Shown: positions 7,662 through 16,414, counted from the first letter of the stretch. The stretch: DNA of 64,000 bases from Arthrobacter sp. Bz4 (GCF_003075455.1 NZ_QDAE01000006.1:62001-126000), one strand, 5' to 3'. Program-made: numbers and translations. The notes: a model not told the origin generated them from the sequence alone.

Positions 7662-9157
7662 CCAACGTTCAAGTACCCAATAGACGCGATGGTCGCCGCA
7701 CCTCGATGTTTAAACGCCAGGCAGAGCGGGATGAGGAGCTTGCCAAACGCCAGCGGGAGGCGGAGAAGAAGGCCCGGGAGGCCGCTGAGAAAAAGCGTAA
7801 GGAGGCGAAGAAGAAGGCCCGGGAGGCTAATCGTAGGAAGTCGACCCCTAGTCCGAGTGCAACAGCAACAGCGACTCCTTCGGCTACAGCCAGCGCATCT
7901 GCTACGCCTGTTCCCACTCCCACAGTTACTGCATCGCCCACTCCCACAGTTACTGCATCGCCCACTCCCACAGTTACTGCATCGCCCACTCCCACAGTTA
8001 CTGCATCGCCCACTCCCACACCTACACCTGTACCTCCTGTCAACGATGACGGGACGCCGAGTCACCGCTTCCGCAGTCAGGCGGACTTCAGCTCAGACCA
8101 GATGGATGTGGATAACCCCGTCACAGAATTTTTACAAACCCCGCAAACAGCAGTGGTTTTGAAATTCTTTTCCCGGGACCTTGAATTTGATGACGGAAAT
8201 AAATTCGAGATTTGGAGTTTCGAATCGGAAAATTCCGGGCGAAGCCTGCCGGGACCGACGCTGCGGCCCAAAGAGGGCGAGATATTCCACGCAACATTTA
8301 CTCCGAGTAAAGGAGCTCACACTATCCATTGGCACGGCATGGAGCCGGACCCACGCAACGACGGCGTAGGTCACACCTCCTTCGAGATTGGAGAAACCTA
8401 CACCTACCAGTGGCAGGCCGAACTGGGTAGACCCGGGGACCCCAACTATGGGGCGGCGGGAACCTACTTTTATCACTGCCACGTAAACACGGTTTTACAC
8501 GCCCAGATGGGAATGTTCGGTGCCCTGGTGGTTGACCCAACGGTGCATCCCGACTATCCGGTAAGCCCAGGAGCCCGCAGAGCCTTCGTGGACGGACCCG
8601 AGTACGACATCGCGACGGAATGCATCCTCGTTCCATATTCGGTGGATGCCCGCTGGCATGAGATGGACCATGCTGCCGGGCTGTCCGGCGAGGACGTCGG
8701 TTTGAATCGGTTTGAGCCCAAGCACTTCTATCTGCTGGGAGGTAATCTGGCGGACCCGGGTGACACTGATGACCGCGTCTGGAGCCTCTCGACCATCCAG
8801 GCCAACGTGGTTCCGGGGGAACGAAAGCCCACCCTCCTGCGGATTCTGAACGCCAACTATCTGCCCAACCGGATGTACTTCACTGACGCGGAGGGGAACC
8901 CAGCGCAGATTGCCGAGATCATTGCCCACGACGGGCGGCCCTTCAGGGACACCTCTGTGCCAGGGGTACCTTCTCCCCCCTGCTCGGCAGCGGGCTATCC
9001 GCTGCTCACCAGCCTGCTGAGTTTCGGGGCAGCCGAACGTTACGATGTCATGCTGACGCCGCCTTCGGCGGGCCGATACGAGCTAAGGGTCGAGTGGGAA
9101 GATTGGATTACCGGCGAAATCCTTGCGAAACGCACTGTGCCAATCATCGCTACCTGA
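7658..9157 (+). CDS. Multicopper oxidase-type protein B: type-1 site plus complementary trinuclear half-site
   Basis: The 499-residue protein starts inside the stop of protein A (ATGA). Residues 18-60 form a Lys/Glu/Arg-rich predicted helix, 61-130 a Pro/Thr/Ser linker with four PTPTVTAS-type repeats, then two cupredoxin domains. The first has HTIHWHG (H221, H224, H226) and YHCHVNTVLHAQMGM (H273, C274, H275, H281, M286), a full type-1 set plus four trinuclear histidines. The second (ends near AERYDVMLTPP) has no copper motifs and the chain stops where the third, ligand-bearing domain of a three-domain oxidase would begin. No signal peptide is visible. Confidence 0.88.
   Translation: MTNVQVPNRRDGRRTSMFKRQAERDEELAKRQREAEKKAREAAEKKRKEAKKKAREANRRKSTPSPSATATATPSATASASATPVPTPTVTASPTPTVTASPTPTVTASPTPTVTASPTPTPTPVPPVNDDGTPSHRFRSQADFSSDQMDVDNPVTEFLQTPQTAVVLKFFSRDLEFDDGNKFEIWSFESENSGRSLPGPTLRPKEGEIFHATFTPSKGAHTIHWHGMEPDPRNDGVGHTSFEIGETYTYQWQAELGRPGDPNYGAAGTYFYHCHVNTVLHAQMGMFGALVVDPTVHPDYPVSPGARRAFVDGPEYDIATECILVPYSVDARWHEMDHAAGLSGEDVGLNRFEPKHFYLLGGNLADPGDTDDRVWSLSTIQANVVPGERKPTLLRILNANYLPNRMYFTDAEGNPAQIAEIIAHDGRPFRDTSVPGVPSPPCSAAGYPLLTSLLSFGAAERYDVMLTPPSAGRYELRVEWEDWITGEILAKRTVPIIAT
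7913..8020 (+). repeat. 24-bp in-frame tandem repeat, 4.5 copies
   Basis: Four identical copies of CCCACTCCCACAGTTACTGC plus ATCG (7913-7936, 7937-7960, 7961-7984, 7985-8008) and a half copy to 8020 encode the PTPTVTAS linker of protein B. Exact identity at the DNA level, including third positions, points to recent expansion by slippage or recombination. Confidence 0.97.
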
Positions 9158-9242
9158 CGGCTGAACGTAACCTTTCGGCCACTAAGGACCGTTAGGTGCG
9201 GCTCATGTTCCATTGCCCGATGATGTTCTCTAGTCTGTATTG

Positions 9243-9542
9243 GTGATCTTCAAAGCCGTAAGCGCAGGACGCCCCTACCCTGACCATGGATATGTGACCC
9301 CCAAGGATTGGGCGGGTGTGGCACCCCGACAGGTACGGCTGGACGAACTGGTGACCACCAAAACCACCCTCGACCTCGAGGCGCTCCTCGCCGAGGATTC
9401 AACATTCTTCGGTGACCTGTTCCCGCACGTGGTTCAGTGGAACGAGACGCTTTATCTGGAAGACGGGCTGCACCGTGCCGTCCGCACGGCCCTGCATCAA
9501 CGAACCATTCTGCACGCGCGCGTGCTGGTGATCAATGACTGA
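9243..9542 (+). CDS. Small conserved actinobacterial protein, ParB-like or VapB-annotated type
   Basis: A 99-residue protein (GTG 9243; TTG 9240 is possible) with a strongly patterned sequence: KAVSAGRPYPDHGYVTPKDW, RQVRLDELVTTKTTLDL and LYLEDGLHRAVRTALHQR. The DGLHR block resembles the DGxHR element of ParB/sulfiredoxin-like folds. I recall homologues being labelled VapB-type antitoxins in actinobacterial annotation, but no toxin gene is adjacent, so that role is unsupported here. The stop overlaps the start of the following LytR_C gene by eight bases, suggesting coupled translation. Confidence 0.75.
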   Translation: MIFKAVSAGRPYPDHGYVTPKDWAGVAPRQVRLDELVTTKTTLDLEALLAEDSTFFGDLFPHVVQWNETLYLEDGLHRAVRTALHQRTILHARVLVIND

Positions 9543-10242
9543 CCAGCCCCCGCACCGGCACGAGACCAAAAAGTCCAAGAAAAACCCCATTGAATGGCAT
9601 GGCCACCGGATCGTTACTGAAAACGATCTGGACAGCGTCTTCGCAGACACGGGGGAGGTGGAGCGCCCGCACATTTACATGCGCCGGCTCCGCCACGGGG
9701 TGGTTCTGGTCGTACTGGTTGCTCTCCTCGCCGCGGCGGTTTTCGTCGCGATAGGAATCAACCGTGGAGACATCCGCATCGCTGCGCTGGAACCGGACCT
9801 GGAGCCGACGTACACCTGCCCGGCGGGCCCGTTCGAGGTGCAGTCCCCTTCGGCCGTCACCGTGAACCTGTACAACAGCACAACCATTTCCGGTCTGGCC
9901 GGTTCCGTCGGTGAGGGCCTGGCGGAGCGAGCATTCGTGTTGGGCGAGATCGGCAACCGCAAGGTGAACCGGGTCGGCATGACCGCCATCGTGGTTGCCG
10001 GACCAGAGGGCTACGCGAATGCCTTCACCGTACAGCGCCAGATTCCGGGAACCATCTTCGTGGAGGATGAGCGCACTGACGCGACCGTCGACGTCGTCGT
10101 CGGCTCAGGGTACGAGGGTCTCATCGCTGAAGCCGAGCTGGATGAAACTCCGGCCGGACTGGTGTGCACCGACCCGACGACGGCGTCTGCCGAGGCCGAG
10201 TCCACGTCGGGTGCACCGGAATCGACCCCGGCTGCCCCCTAG
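9535..10242 (+). CDS. Membrane-anchored LytR_C-domain protein
   Basis: The 235-residue protein has a charged cytosolic N-terminus (about 1-50), a single transmembrane helix (GVVLVVLVALLAAAVFVAIG, about 54-73) and an extracellular LytR/CpsA C-terminal-type domain with VNLYNSTTISGLAGSVGEGL and VVVGSGYEGL, the family's opening and closing motifs. The tail is rich in Ala/Ser/Thr/Glu. Such stand-alone domains accompany cell-wall polymer ligases; the exact role is unknown. It is translationally coupled to the upstream small protein. Confidence 0.87.
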   Translation: MTDQPPHRHETKKSKKNPIEWHGHRIVTENDLDSVFADTGEVERPHIYMRRLRHGVVLVVLVALLAAAVFVAIGINRGDIRIAALEPDLEPTYTCPAGPFEVQSPSAVTVNLYNSTTISGLAGSVGEGLAERAFVLGEIGNRKVNRVGMTAIVVAGPEGYANAFTVQRQIPGTIFVEDERTDATVDVVVGSGYEGLIAEAELDETPAGLVCTDPTTASAEAESTSGAPESTPAAP

Positions 10243-10249
10243 CTGCAGG

Positions 10250-10966
10250 CTAGTTGCAGCCCTCCGGCCCGCACGCTTCGCCGTCGGCGGAGGCCGCGGC
10301 GGATCCGGCGGGATTCACGAGGGTCAGCGGGTTCGCTTCCTGCCACGCGGTGGTGAGCGCCTCGGCGAACAGATCGGCGGGCTGGGCTCCGGAAATGCCG
10401 TACTTCCGGTCGATGACGAAGAACGGTACTCCGCTGATCCCGAGCGTGCGTGCCTCGGCAATATCGTGGCGGACGTCGTCGGCGAACCGGTCTGTGCCGA
10501 GGGTGGCCCGCACGTCGTGCTCCGTGAGGCCGATCTCCTTGCCGAGCTCCACCAGGAAGTCCGTGTCCGAGGTGTCTTTGCCCTGTTCAAAGTGGGCGGA
10601 CAGGATGGCCTCCTTGGCGGCGTCGCCGAGCCCCTGGGATTTGGCCAGGTGCAGGAACCGGTGGGCGGTGAAACTGTTGCCCACCACGACGTCCTCGAAC
10701 CTGAAGTTCAGTCCCTCGCCGGCGGCCGAGGCGGACAGGCTGTCCCACATCTCGCGGATCCGGTCTTCGGAGATACCCTTGCGTTCAGCGAGGTACTGCT
10801 GTTCGGTGCCGTCATAGTGATCCGGGAGATCCGGGTCCAACTGGAAGCTCTTCCAGGTCACGGTGACCTGATCGCGGTGTTCGAAGCCGGCGAGGGCGGT
10901 CTCAAACCGGCGCTTGCCGACGAAACACCAGGGGCACTTGACGTCTGACCAAATTTCAATCTGCAT
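10250..10966 (-). CDS. DsbA-family (FrnE-like) thiol-disulfide oxidoreductase
   Basis: A cytoplasmic thioredoxin-fold protein of 238 residues with an inserted helical domain. The active site is KCPWCFVGKRRFE and the cis-proline segment is GISGVPFFVID, as in FrnE/2-hydroxychromene isomerase relatives. A second cysteine pair occurs at the extreme C-terminus (ACGPEGCN), a feature of some FrnE proteins where it can relay electrons. The start at ATG 10966 (MQIEIWSD) is preferred to ATG 10975, which would add MRC. No signal peptide. Confidence 0.92.
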   Translation of the reverse strand: MQIEIWSDVKCPWCFVGKRRFETALAGFEHRDQVTVTWKSFQLDPDLPDHYDGTEQQYLAERKGISEDRIREMWDSLSASAAGEGLNFRFEDVVVGNSFTAHRFLHLAKSQGLGDAAKEAILSAHFEQGKDTSDTDFLVELGKEIGLTEHDVRATLGTDRFADDVRHDIAEARTLGISGVPFFVIDRKYGISGAQPADLFAEALTTAWQEANPLTLVNPAGSAAASADGEACGPEGCN

Positions 10967-11042
10967 ACATCGCACAACGCGGGGTTGGCTCCGGGGTATT
11001 CCCGCTACACCCCACCGCAGCCGCGCCGCACCCTCACCGCAC

Positions 11043-11086
11043 CCTCACCGCACCCCGCGGTGGAGGAGCGGCGGGGTGCGGTGAGG
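11043..11086 (-). terminator. 16-bp perfect hairpin downstream of aceB
   Basis: CCTCACCGCACCCCGC (11043-11058) pairs perfectly with 11071-11086 around a 12-nt loop, seven bases past the aceB stop. The T tract is weak, so it acts as a terminator-like or mRNA-stabilising hairpin. Confidence 0.65.
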
Positions 11087-11092
11087 ATCGGT

Positions 11093-12712
11093 CTAGACCG
11101 TCGCCAACTCGCGGTTCTCGTGCAGGTAGCGGGCGTAGGCAGGGACGGTGAGGAACGTGGGGAATTCCTCACCGAGGGCAACCTCCTCGAAGATTGCCAG
11201 GGCGTCGTCGAAACGGTCGCCGTCAAAACGCTCCATCGCCGCGAACTCCTCCTCCAGCAGCTCGGCGACCCACCCGTGGGTGATGGCCTCGCCGTCGTCG
11301 GTGACGGCGCCCGAGTAGATCCACTGCCAGATCTGAGACCGCGAAATCTCGGCCGTCGCAGCGTCCTCCATCAGGGAGTTGATCGCCGCAGCCCCGTTGC
11401 CACGCAACCACGACTCGATGTACCTCACGCCCACCTCAAGGTTCTCGCGGATCCCGGCCTCGGTGATGACCCCGGGGGTGCCTGCGATGTTGAGCAGTGC
11501 CTTGTCGTCGGGGAGGACGTCGTCGCGCAGCCTGGTCAGCTGGTTGGGCCGCTCGCCGAGGATGGCATCGAACACCTCCATCGCCACCGGAACCAGGTCC
11601 GGGTGGGCTACCCAGGAACCGTCGAAACCGTCGTTCGCTTCCCGGGTCTTGTCCGCCCTCACCTTTTCCAGTGCGACGGCGTTCGCTGCTTCGTCTCGCC
11701 GGTTCGGGATGTTGGCCGACATGCCGCCAATCGCGTGGGCGCCCCGGCGGTGGCAGATTCGCACCAGCTGCTCCGTGTAGGAGCGCATGAACGGCGCGGT
11801 CATGGTCACCATGGACCGGTCGGGGAGGACGAAGCGGGGTCCGCGGGTCCTGAAGTTCTTGATCACCGAGAAGATGTAGTCCCACCTGCCAGCGTTCAAA
11901 CCGGCGGCGTGTTCGCGCAGTTCGTACAGAATTTCCTCCATTTCGAACGCGGCGGTGATCGTTTCTATCAGCACCGTGGCGCGGATAGTGCCCTGGGGCA
12001 GCCCCAACAGTTGCTGGGCCTGGACGAAAATGTCATTCCAGAGCCGTGCCTCGAGATGGTTCTCGATCTTCGGCAGGTAGAAGTAGGGGCCCCGGCCCTG
12101 GGCGATGAGCGTCCGGGCGTTGTGGAAGAAATGCAATCCAAAGTCGACCAGGCCGCCGGCGATCGGGGTGTTGTTGATCAGCAGGTGCTTCTCGGGCAGG
12201 TGCCAGCCGCGGGGGCGCACCACGATGGTCGGCCGATCCTCTCCCAACCGGTATTCCTTCCCTTCCGGAGAGGTGAAGCTAATGCGGTCCGCCAGCGCGT
12301 CGCGCAGGTTGAGCTGCCCGTTGATGACATTGGACCAGCTGGGAGTGGAGGAGTCCTCCATGTCGGCAAGCCACACCTTGGCGCCTGAGTTGAGGGCGTT
12401 GATGGTCATTTTCCGGTCGACGGGTCCGGTGATCTCCACCCGGCGGTCCTCCAGGCCCGGGGCGACCGGCGCAACCCGCCAGCCGTCGTCGTCGCGAATG
12501 TGTTTGGTCTCGGGGAGGAAACGCGGATCGGTGCCGTTGGAGATCCTGGCGCGGGACTGTTGCCGCAGGTGTAGGAGTTCCTGCCGGCGGCTGGCCGTCG
12601 ACTGGTGCAGTTTCCGGAGAAAGTCGAGGGCTTCCGGGGTGAGGATTTCGTCCTGGCGGCGCACGGCCGGCGCCGTCAGGGTAACGCCGTTGAGGGTGAT
12701 CAGGTTGTTCAT
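11093..12712 (-). CDS. aceB: Malate synthase A
   Basis: Condenses glyoxylate with acetyl-CoA to malate, the second step of the glyoxylate bypass. The 539-residue length fits isoform A, not the 720-residue GlcB. Seen: [59 protein letters not shown] and [15 protein letters not shown], all family blocks including acidic magnesium ligands. ATG 12712 follows a textbook AGGAGG seven bases upstream. It lies downstream of aceA on the same strand with a 109-bp gap that holds a GC-rich hairpin, so expression may be partly uncoupled. Confidence 0.97.
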   Translation of the reverse strand: MNNLITLNGVTLTAPAVRRQDEILTPEALDFLRKLHQSTASRRQELLHLRQQSRARISNGTDPRFLPETKHIRDDDGWRVAPVAPGLEDRRVEITGPVDRKMTINALNSGAKVWLADMEDSSTPSWSNVINGQLNLRDALADRISFTSPEGKEYRLGEDRPTIVVRPRGWHLPEKHLLINNTPIAGGLVDFGLHFFHNARTLIAQGRGPYFYLPKIENHLEARLWNDIFVQAQQLLGLPQGTIRATVLIETITAAFEMEEILYELREHAAGLNAGRWDYIFSVIKNFRTRGPRFVLPDRSMVTMTAPFMRSYTEQLVRICHRRGAHAIGGMSANIPNRRDEAANAVALEKVRADKTREANDGFDGSWVAHPDLVPVAMEVFDAILGERPNQLTRLRDDVLPDDKALLNIAGTPGVITEAGIRENLEVGVRYIESWLRGNGAAAINSLMEDAATAEISRSQIWQWIYSGAVTDDGEAITHGWVAELLEEEFAAMERFDGDRFDDALAIFEEVALGEEFPTFLTVPAYARYLHENRELATV

Positions 12713-12745
12713 GGTGTGCCTCCTGGAAAAATGTGGGTGCCCCGC

Positions 12746-12785
12746 CCCCAGCCCCGGCCATCCTAGGTGGGGGCCGGGGTTGGGG
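12746..12785 (-). terminator. GC-rich hairpin between aceA and aceB
   Basis: CCCCAGCCCCGGCC (12746-12759) pairs with 12772-12785, with one A-T/G-T type wobble, around a 12-nt loop. It could attenuate readthrough from aceA into aceB or stabilise the 3' end of aceA mRNA. There is no T tract. Confidence 0.5.
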
Positions 12786-12821
12786 GTGTGGGACGGGGTG
12801 GAGCGGGGCGTGCAGCGGGGG

Positions 12822-14162
12822 TTAGTGGAACTGCTGCGCCTCGGTGGATCCGGCCAGGGCGAGGGTGCTGCCCGTGGGGTTGAGGGCGGTGGCAACCTGG
12901 TCGAAGTAGCCGGTTCCCACCTCACGCTGGTGCTTGGTGGCGGTGTAGCCCCGGGACTCGGCAGCGAATTCGCGCTCCTGGAGTTCGACGTACGCGCTCA
13001 TGCCGTCGCGGGCGTAGCCCTCGGCCAGGTCGAACATCGAGTAGTTGAGCGCGTGGAACCCTGCCAGGGTGATGAACTGGAAGGTGAACCCCATCGCGCC
13101 GAGCTCCCGCTGGAACTTGGCGATCGTTGCGTCGTCGAGGTGCTTTTTCCAGTTGAACGACGGCGAGCAGTTGTACGCCAGCATCTGGTCCGGGTGCTCC
13201 GACTTGATGCCCTCAGCAAACTTGCGCGCCAGGTCAAGGTCGGGGGTTCCGGTTTCCATCCACAGCAGATCCGCATACGGCGCGTAGGCCCGTCCCCGGG
13301 CAATGCACGCCTCGAGGCCGTTGCGCACCTTGTAGAAGCCCTCGGAGGTGCGCTCGCCGGTGATGAACGGCTGATCCCGTTCGTCGACGTCGGAAGTGAT
13401 GAGGGTCGCGGCCTCGGCGTCGGTGCGAGCAATTACTACTGACGGCGTCCCAGCGACGTCGGCGGCGAGCCGTGCGGCGTTGAGGGTGCGGACGTGCTGC
13501 TGGGTCGGGATAAGTACCTTACCGCCGAGGTGCCCGCACTTCTTCTCCGAAGCGAGCTGGTCCTCCCAGTGAACGCCAGCAGCGCCGGCCTGGATCATCG
13601 ATTTCATCAGCTCGTAAGCGTTGAGTGGGCCGCCGAAGCCTGCCTCGGCGTCGGCGATGATGGGAACCAAATAGTCCTCCACCGTCTGGACCCCTTCGGC
13701 GAAGTCGATCTGGTCCGCACGCAGCAGTGCGTTGTTGATGCGGCGCACCACGGTGGGCACCGAGTTGGCGGGGTACAGTGACTGGTCCGGATAGGTGTGC
13801 CCGGAGTTATTGGCGTCGGCGGCGACCTGCCAGCCGGACAGGTAAATTGCTTTCAGGCCCGCCTTGACCTGCTGCACCGCCTGATTACCGGTCAGTGCGC
13901 CAAGCGAGTGGGTGTACTCACCGGTGCGGGCCTGTTCGGTCAGCTGCGTCCACAGCTTCTCGGCGCCGCGCCGGGCGAGGGTGTGCTCCTCCTGGACCCG
14001 GCCGCGAAGGCGGACGACGTCGGACGCCGAGTAGTCGCGCGTGACGTTATCCCAGCGGGAATTGGCCGACCACTCGAGTTCCAGCTCCCGCTCGGCCGAT
14101 CCTTCGGCGCTCTGGCCTGTCGATGCGGTGTTTGCCTGTGGGGTGGTCTGGTCCTGTGTCAT
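12822..14162 (-). CDS. aceA: Isocitrate lyase
   Basis: Cleaves isocitrate to succinate and glyoxylate. The 446-residue protein carries the catalytic [13 protein letters not shown] loop, [10 protein letters not shown] (metal binding), [12 protein letters not shown], and [14 protein letters not shown]. The N-terminal 30 residues are a Gln/Thr/Ser-rich extension. The start ATG 14162 is preceded by AAAGGAGAATGCA. The divergent ramB-like regulator begins 146 bp away, and aceB follows, the typical actinobacterial glyoxylate locus. Confidence 0.98.
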   Translation of the reverse strand: MTQDQTTPQANTASTGQSAEGSAERELELEWSANSRWDNVTRDYSASDVVRLRGRVQEEHTLARRGAEKLWTQLTEQARTGEYTHSLGALTGNQAVQQVKAGLKAIYLSGWQVAADANNSGHTYPDQSLYPANSVPTVVRRINNALLRADQIDFAEGVQTVEDYLVPIIADAEAGFGGPLNAYELMKSMIQAGAAGVHWEDQLASEKKCGHLGGKVLIPTQQHVRTLNAARLAADVAGTPSVVIARTDAEAATLITSDVDERDQPFITGERTSEGFYKVRNGLEACIARGRAYAPYADLLWMETGTPDLDLARKFAEGIKSEHPDQMLAYNCSPSFNWKKHLDDATIAKFQRELGAMGFTFQFITLAGFHALNYSMFDLAEGYARDGMSAYVELQEREFAAESRGYTATKHQREVGTGYFDQVATALNPTGSTLALAGSTEAQQFH

Positions 14163-14214
14163 TGCATTCTCCTTTGAATTCCCTGAGCCGTTGATTCGAG
14201 TGCGTGAAGTGTTC

Positions 14215-14234
14215 GTTGGCTTCGTAAAACCAAC
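14215..14234. promoter_or_regulatory. Palindromic operator candidate in aceA-ramB intergenic region
   Basis: The 20-mer GTTGGCTTCGTAAAACCAAC has GTTGG/CCAAC arms with partly symmetric interior and lies 52-71 bp upstream of the aceA start. Location suits control of acetate-responsive expression. It does not match the published corynebacterial RamB motif as I remember it, so the binder is unassigned. Confidence 0.4.
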
Positions 14235-14308
14235 CTTTCTCTCATTTCAACCCCTTGCCTAGCCGAAACTGCTGGCAAAAAACGCACTTCTTCGCGTAAC
14301 CTCAATAA

Positions 14309-15817
14309 ATGACCAACATGCCGATCAAACCAGCCACCTGGAACCGACCAGAATCCGGTGGAGCCGCTGAGGCGGGCGCCGGCGCGCCGGACGACCTCGA
14401 CGCGATCAGCCTGGGCCGACGGATCCGACATCTCCGGAAAGCGAAGGGGATGACGCTCGATGACCTGGGCGCCGTCGTCGGCACCGTCGCGTCGCAGCTG
14501 TCGCTGATCGAAAACGGCAAACGTGAACCAAAGCTGGGGATGCTGCAGGGCCTCGCGTCGGCCCTCGGGGTAGGCATCGATCAGCTGTTGGGTGCGGAAC
14601 CTCCCACCCGGAGGGCAGCACTGGAGATCGAGCTGGAGCGGGCGCAGCGCGGCCCGCTATACGGGGCGCTCGGGCTGCCGAAGGTGCGGATCTCCTCACG
14701 GCTGCCGATGGAGGTACTCGAATCGCTGGTGGGCCTTCAGGGCGAGTTGGAGCGCCGGCTCAACGAGCAGGTGGCCACCCCGGAGGAGGCCCGTCGGGCC
14801 AACGCCGAGCTGCGGCGCGAGATGCGCAAACAGAACAATTACTTCCCCGAACTCGAGGCCGAGGCGCAACGGGTGCTGGATTCGGTGGGGCACACCGCTG
14901 GGCCGATGTCCCAGCACCTGATTGCCGACATCGCCGCCCATCTGGGGTTCACCCTCCATCACGTGGGCGACCTGCCGCATTCAACTCGTTCTGTCACCGA
15001 TTTGAAGAACCGCAGAATTTACCTGACCCAGTCCCAGCGCACTGACCACGATCCGCGCTCGGTGCTGCTGCAGGCGCTCGGGCATTACGTGCTGGACCAC
15101 CAGACGCCTGAAAATTATCGGGAGTTCCTCAGGCAGCGCGTGGCCACCAACTACTTTGCCGCGGCACTTTTGCTGCCGGAGAAGCCTGCGGTGGAGTTCC
15201 TGCAGCGCTCGAAAGCGGCGAAGGAGATTGCCGTGGAGGATATCCGGGACGCGTTTGCCGTGTCCTATGAGACTGCGGCGCACAGGTTCACCAACCTCGC
15301 CACCGAGCACCTGGGCATCCCCACCCATTTTCAGAAGACCCATGAGAGCGGGATCATCTACAAAGCCTATGAGAACGACGGCGTCACCTTTCCCCAGGAC
15401 CACACGGGTGCCATTGAAGGCCAGCCCTCCTGTAAACGCTGGACTTCACGGGTGGTGTTTGAGGTGGCTGACAAATTCCGCGCCTACAACCAGTACACGG
15501 ATACGCCCAGCGGCACCTACTGGTGCACGGCCCGGACCGAACGGTCAGCGAGCGGGGAGTTCTCGTTGAGCATCGGGGTGCCGTATGCGCATGTGAAGTG
15601 GTTCAGGGGCAGGGACACCACCATGAGGGAGAAGTCCTTTTGCCCGGATGAGGCGTGCTGCCGGCGTCCGCCGTCGTCGCTGGCTGAAAATTGGGCAGGT
15701 CACGCCTGGCCGAGCGCCCGGGCGCACTCACATCTGCTGGCCGCAATGCCGCCCGGCGCGTTCCCCGGGGTAGATGAGACCGAGGTGTACAGCTTTCTTG
15801 AGGCCCACTCGGGTTGA
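14309..15817 (+). CDS. ramB: RamB-type transcriptional regulator (XRE HTH, IrrE-like, DUF2083)
   Basis: The 502-residue protein has an N-terminal Xre helix-turn-helix (LGRRIRHLRKAKGMTLDDLG and VASQLSLIENGKREPK, about residues 35-85), a middle ImmA/IrrE-type region, and a C-terminal short-chain fatty acyl transcriptional regulator domain with WTSRVVFEVADKFR and CPDEACC. The peptidase-like motif is ALGHYVLDH, lacking the Glu of HExxH, so proteolysis is unlikely. In Corynebacterium RamB represses acetate and glyoxylate genes; divergent placement from aceA suggests the same here. ATG 14318 is an alternative start. Confidence 0.88.
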   Translation: MTNMPIKPATWNRPESGGAAEAGAGAPDDLDAISLGRRIRHLRKAKGMTLDDLGAVVGTVASQLSLIENGKREPKLGMLQGLASALGVGIDQLLGAEPPTRRAALEIELERAQRGPLYGALGLPKVRISSRLPMEVLESLVGLQGELERRLNEQVATPEEARRANAELRREMRKQNNYFPELEAEAQRVLDSVGHTAGPMSQHLIADIAAHLGFTLHHVGDLPHSTRSVTDLKNRRIYLTQSQRTDHDPRSVLLQALGHYVLDHQTPENYREFLRQRVATNYFAAALLLPEKPAVEFLQRSKAAKEIAVEDIRDAFAVSYETAAHRFTNLATEHLGIPTHFQKTHESGIIYKAYENDGVTFPQDHTGAIEGQPSCKRWTSRVVFEVADKFRAYNQYTDTPSGTYWCTARTERSASGEFSLSIGVPYAHVKWFRGRDTTMREKSFCPDEACCRRPPSSLAENWAGHAWPSARAHSHLLAAMPPGAFPGVDETEVYSFLEAHSG

Positions 15818-15854
15818 TCTTTCACAATCTCAAACCACCGATCAGGAGAAGAAC

Positions 15855-16331
15855 ATGGACCTATCCACAGCGGACCTCTACGACCAGTTCGGAGACACCG
15901 TTCAATCAGTTTCAATCCAGTTCCAGGATCTGGGAGGGGAGCAGGCTTTCAGCGGGCCGATACGAACCGTGAAGTGCTATCACGACAACGTGGTGCTGAA
16001 GTCGGTCCTTTCCACGCCTGGTGCGGGCGCGGTCCTCGTCGTCGACGGCGGTGGCTCACTTGAGCGGGCGCTGATGGGAGACATGATTGCGGAGATCGCG
16101 GTGAAGAACGGGTGGAACGGCGTCATTATCAACGGTGCAATCCGTGACCGCGCGGTGCTCGCTGGGTTGCCCCTCGGCGTGAAGGCACTCGGCAGCAATC
16201 CCCGCAAGAGCGTCAAGAACGGCGTCGGTGAGATTGACGTGCCGGTGGCGATTGGAGGGGTCATCTTCACCCCCGGAGGGACCGTGTATGCCGATACCGA
16301 TGGGATTCTCGTGGCGGGCCCAGCAATGTAG
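15855..16331 (+). CDS. rraA: RraA-family protein
   Basis: The 158-residue protein matches RraA, trimeric regulators of RNase E activity; the same fold includes metal-dependent 4-hydroxy-4-methyl-2-oxoglutarate/oxaloacetate lyases. Seen: ADLYDQFGD at the start, GAVLVVDGGGSLERALMGD, GWNGVIINGAIRDRAVL and the C-terminal GGVIFTPGGTVYADTDGILV. The ..GGSLERALMGD and IRDR blocks form the putative active cleft. ATG 15855 follows AGGAGAAGA; the longer upstream frame overlaps ramB and is rejected. The stop region is duplicated (see repeat at 16325). Confidence 0.93.
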   Translation: MDLSTADLYDQFGDTVQSVSIQFQDLGGEQAFSGPIRTVKCYHDNVVLKSVLSTPGAGAVLVVDGGGSLERALMGDMIAEIAVKNGWNGVIINGAIRDRAVLAGLPLGVKALGSNPRKSVKNGVGEIDVPVAIGGVIFTPGGTVYADTDGILVAGPAM

Positions 16332-16356
16332 CCACTCGACAATGTAGCCACTCGAC
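16325..16356 (+). repeat. 16-bp tandem duplication spanning the rraA stop codon
   Basis: AATGTAGCCACTCGAC occurs twice back to back (16325-16340 and 16341-16356). The first copy contains the last rraA codon and its TAG; the second repeats both downstream. Confidence 0.95.
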
Positions 16357-16374
16357 ACAGTAGCTTCTGGGCAA

Positions 16375-16414
16375 AAAAGTGGTGGCCACCCGTTGCCGGG
16401 TGGCCACCACTTTT
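16375..16414. terminator. Strong bidirectional terminator between rraA and the S8 protease
   Basis: AAAAGTGGTGGCCACCCG (16375-16392) pairs perfectly with 16397-16414 around the tetraloop TTGC. A/T tracts on both sides suit both convergent genes. Confidence 0.92.

Noticed and set aside
7913-8020. CRISPR-like array
   Set aside because: Contiguous in-frame coding repeat without spacers.
9243-9542. Toxin-antitoxin locus suggested by VapB-like annotation of the small protein
   Set aside because: No PIN-domain or other toxin gene is adjacent; the neighbour is a LytR_C membrane protein.
10985-12388. 467-codon plus-strand frame opposite aceB
   Set aside because: aceB on the minus strand has all malate synthase motifs; the plus frame is its shadow.
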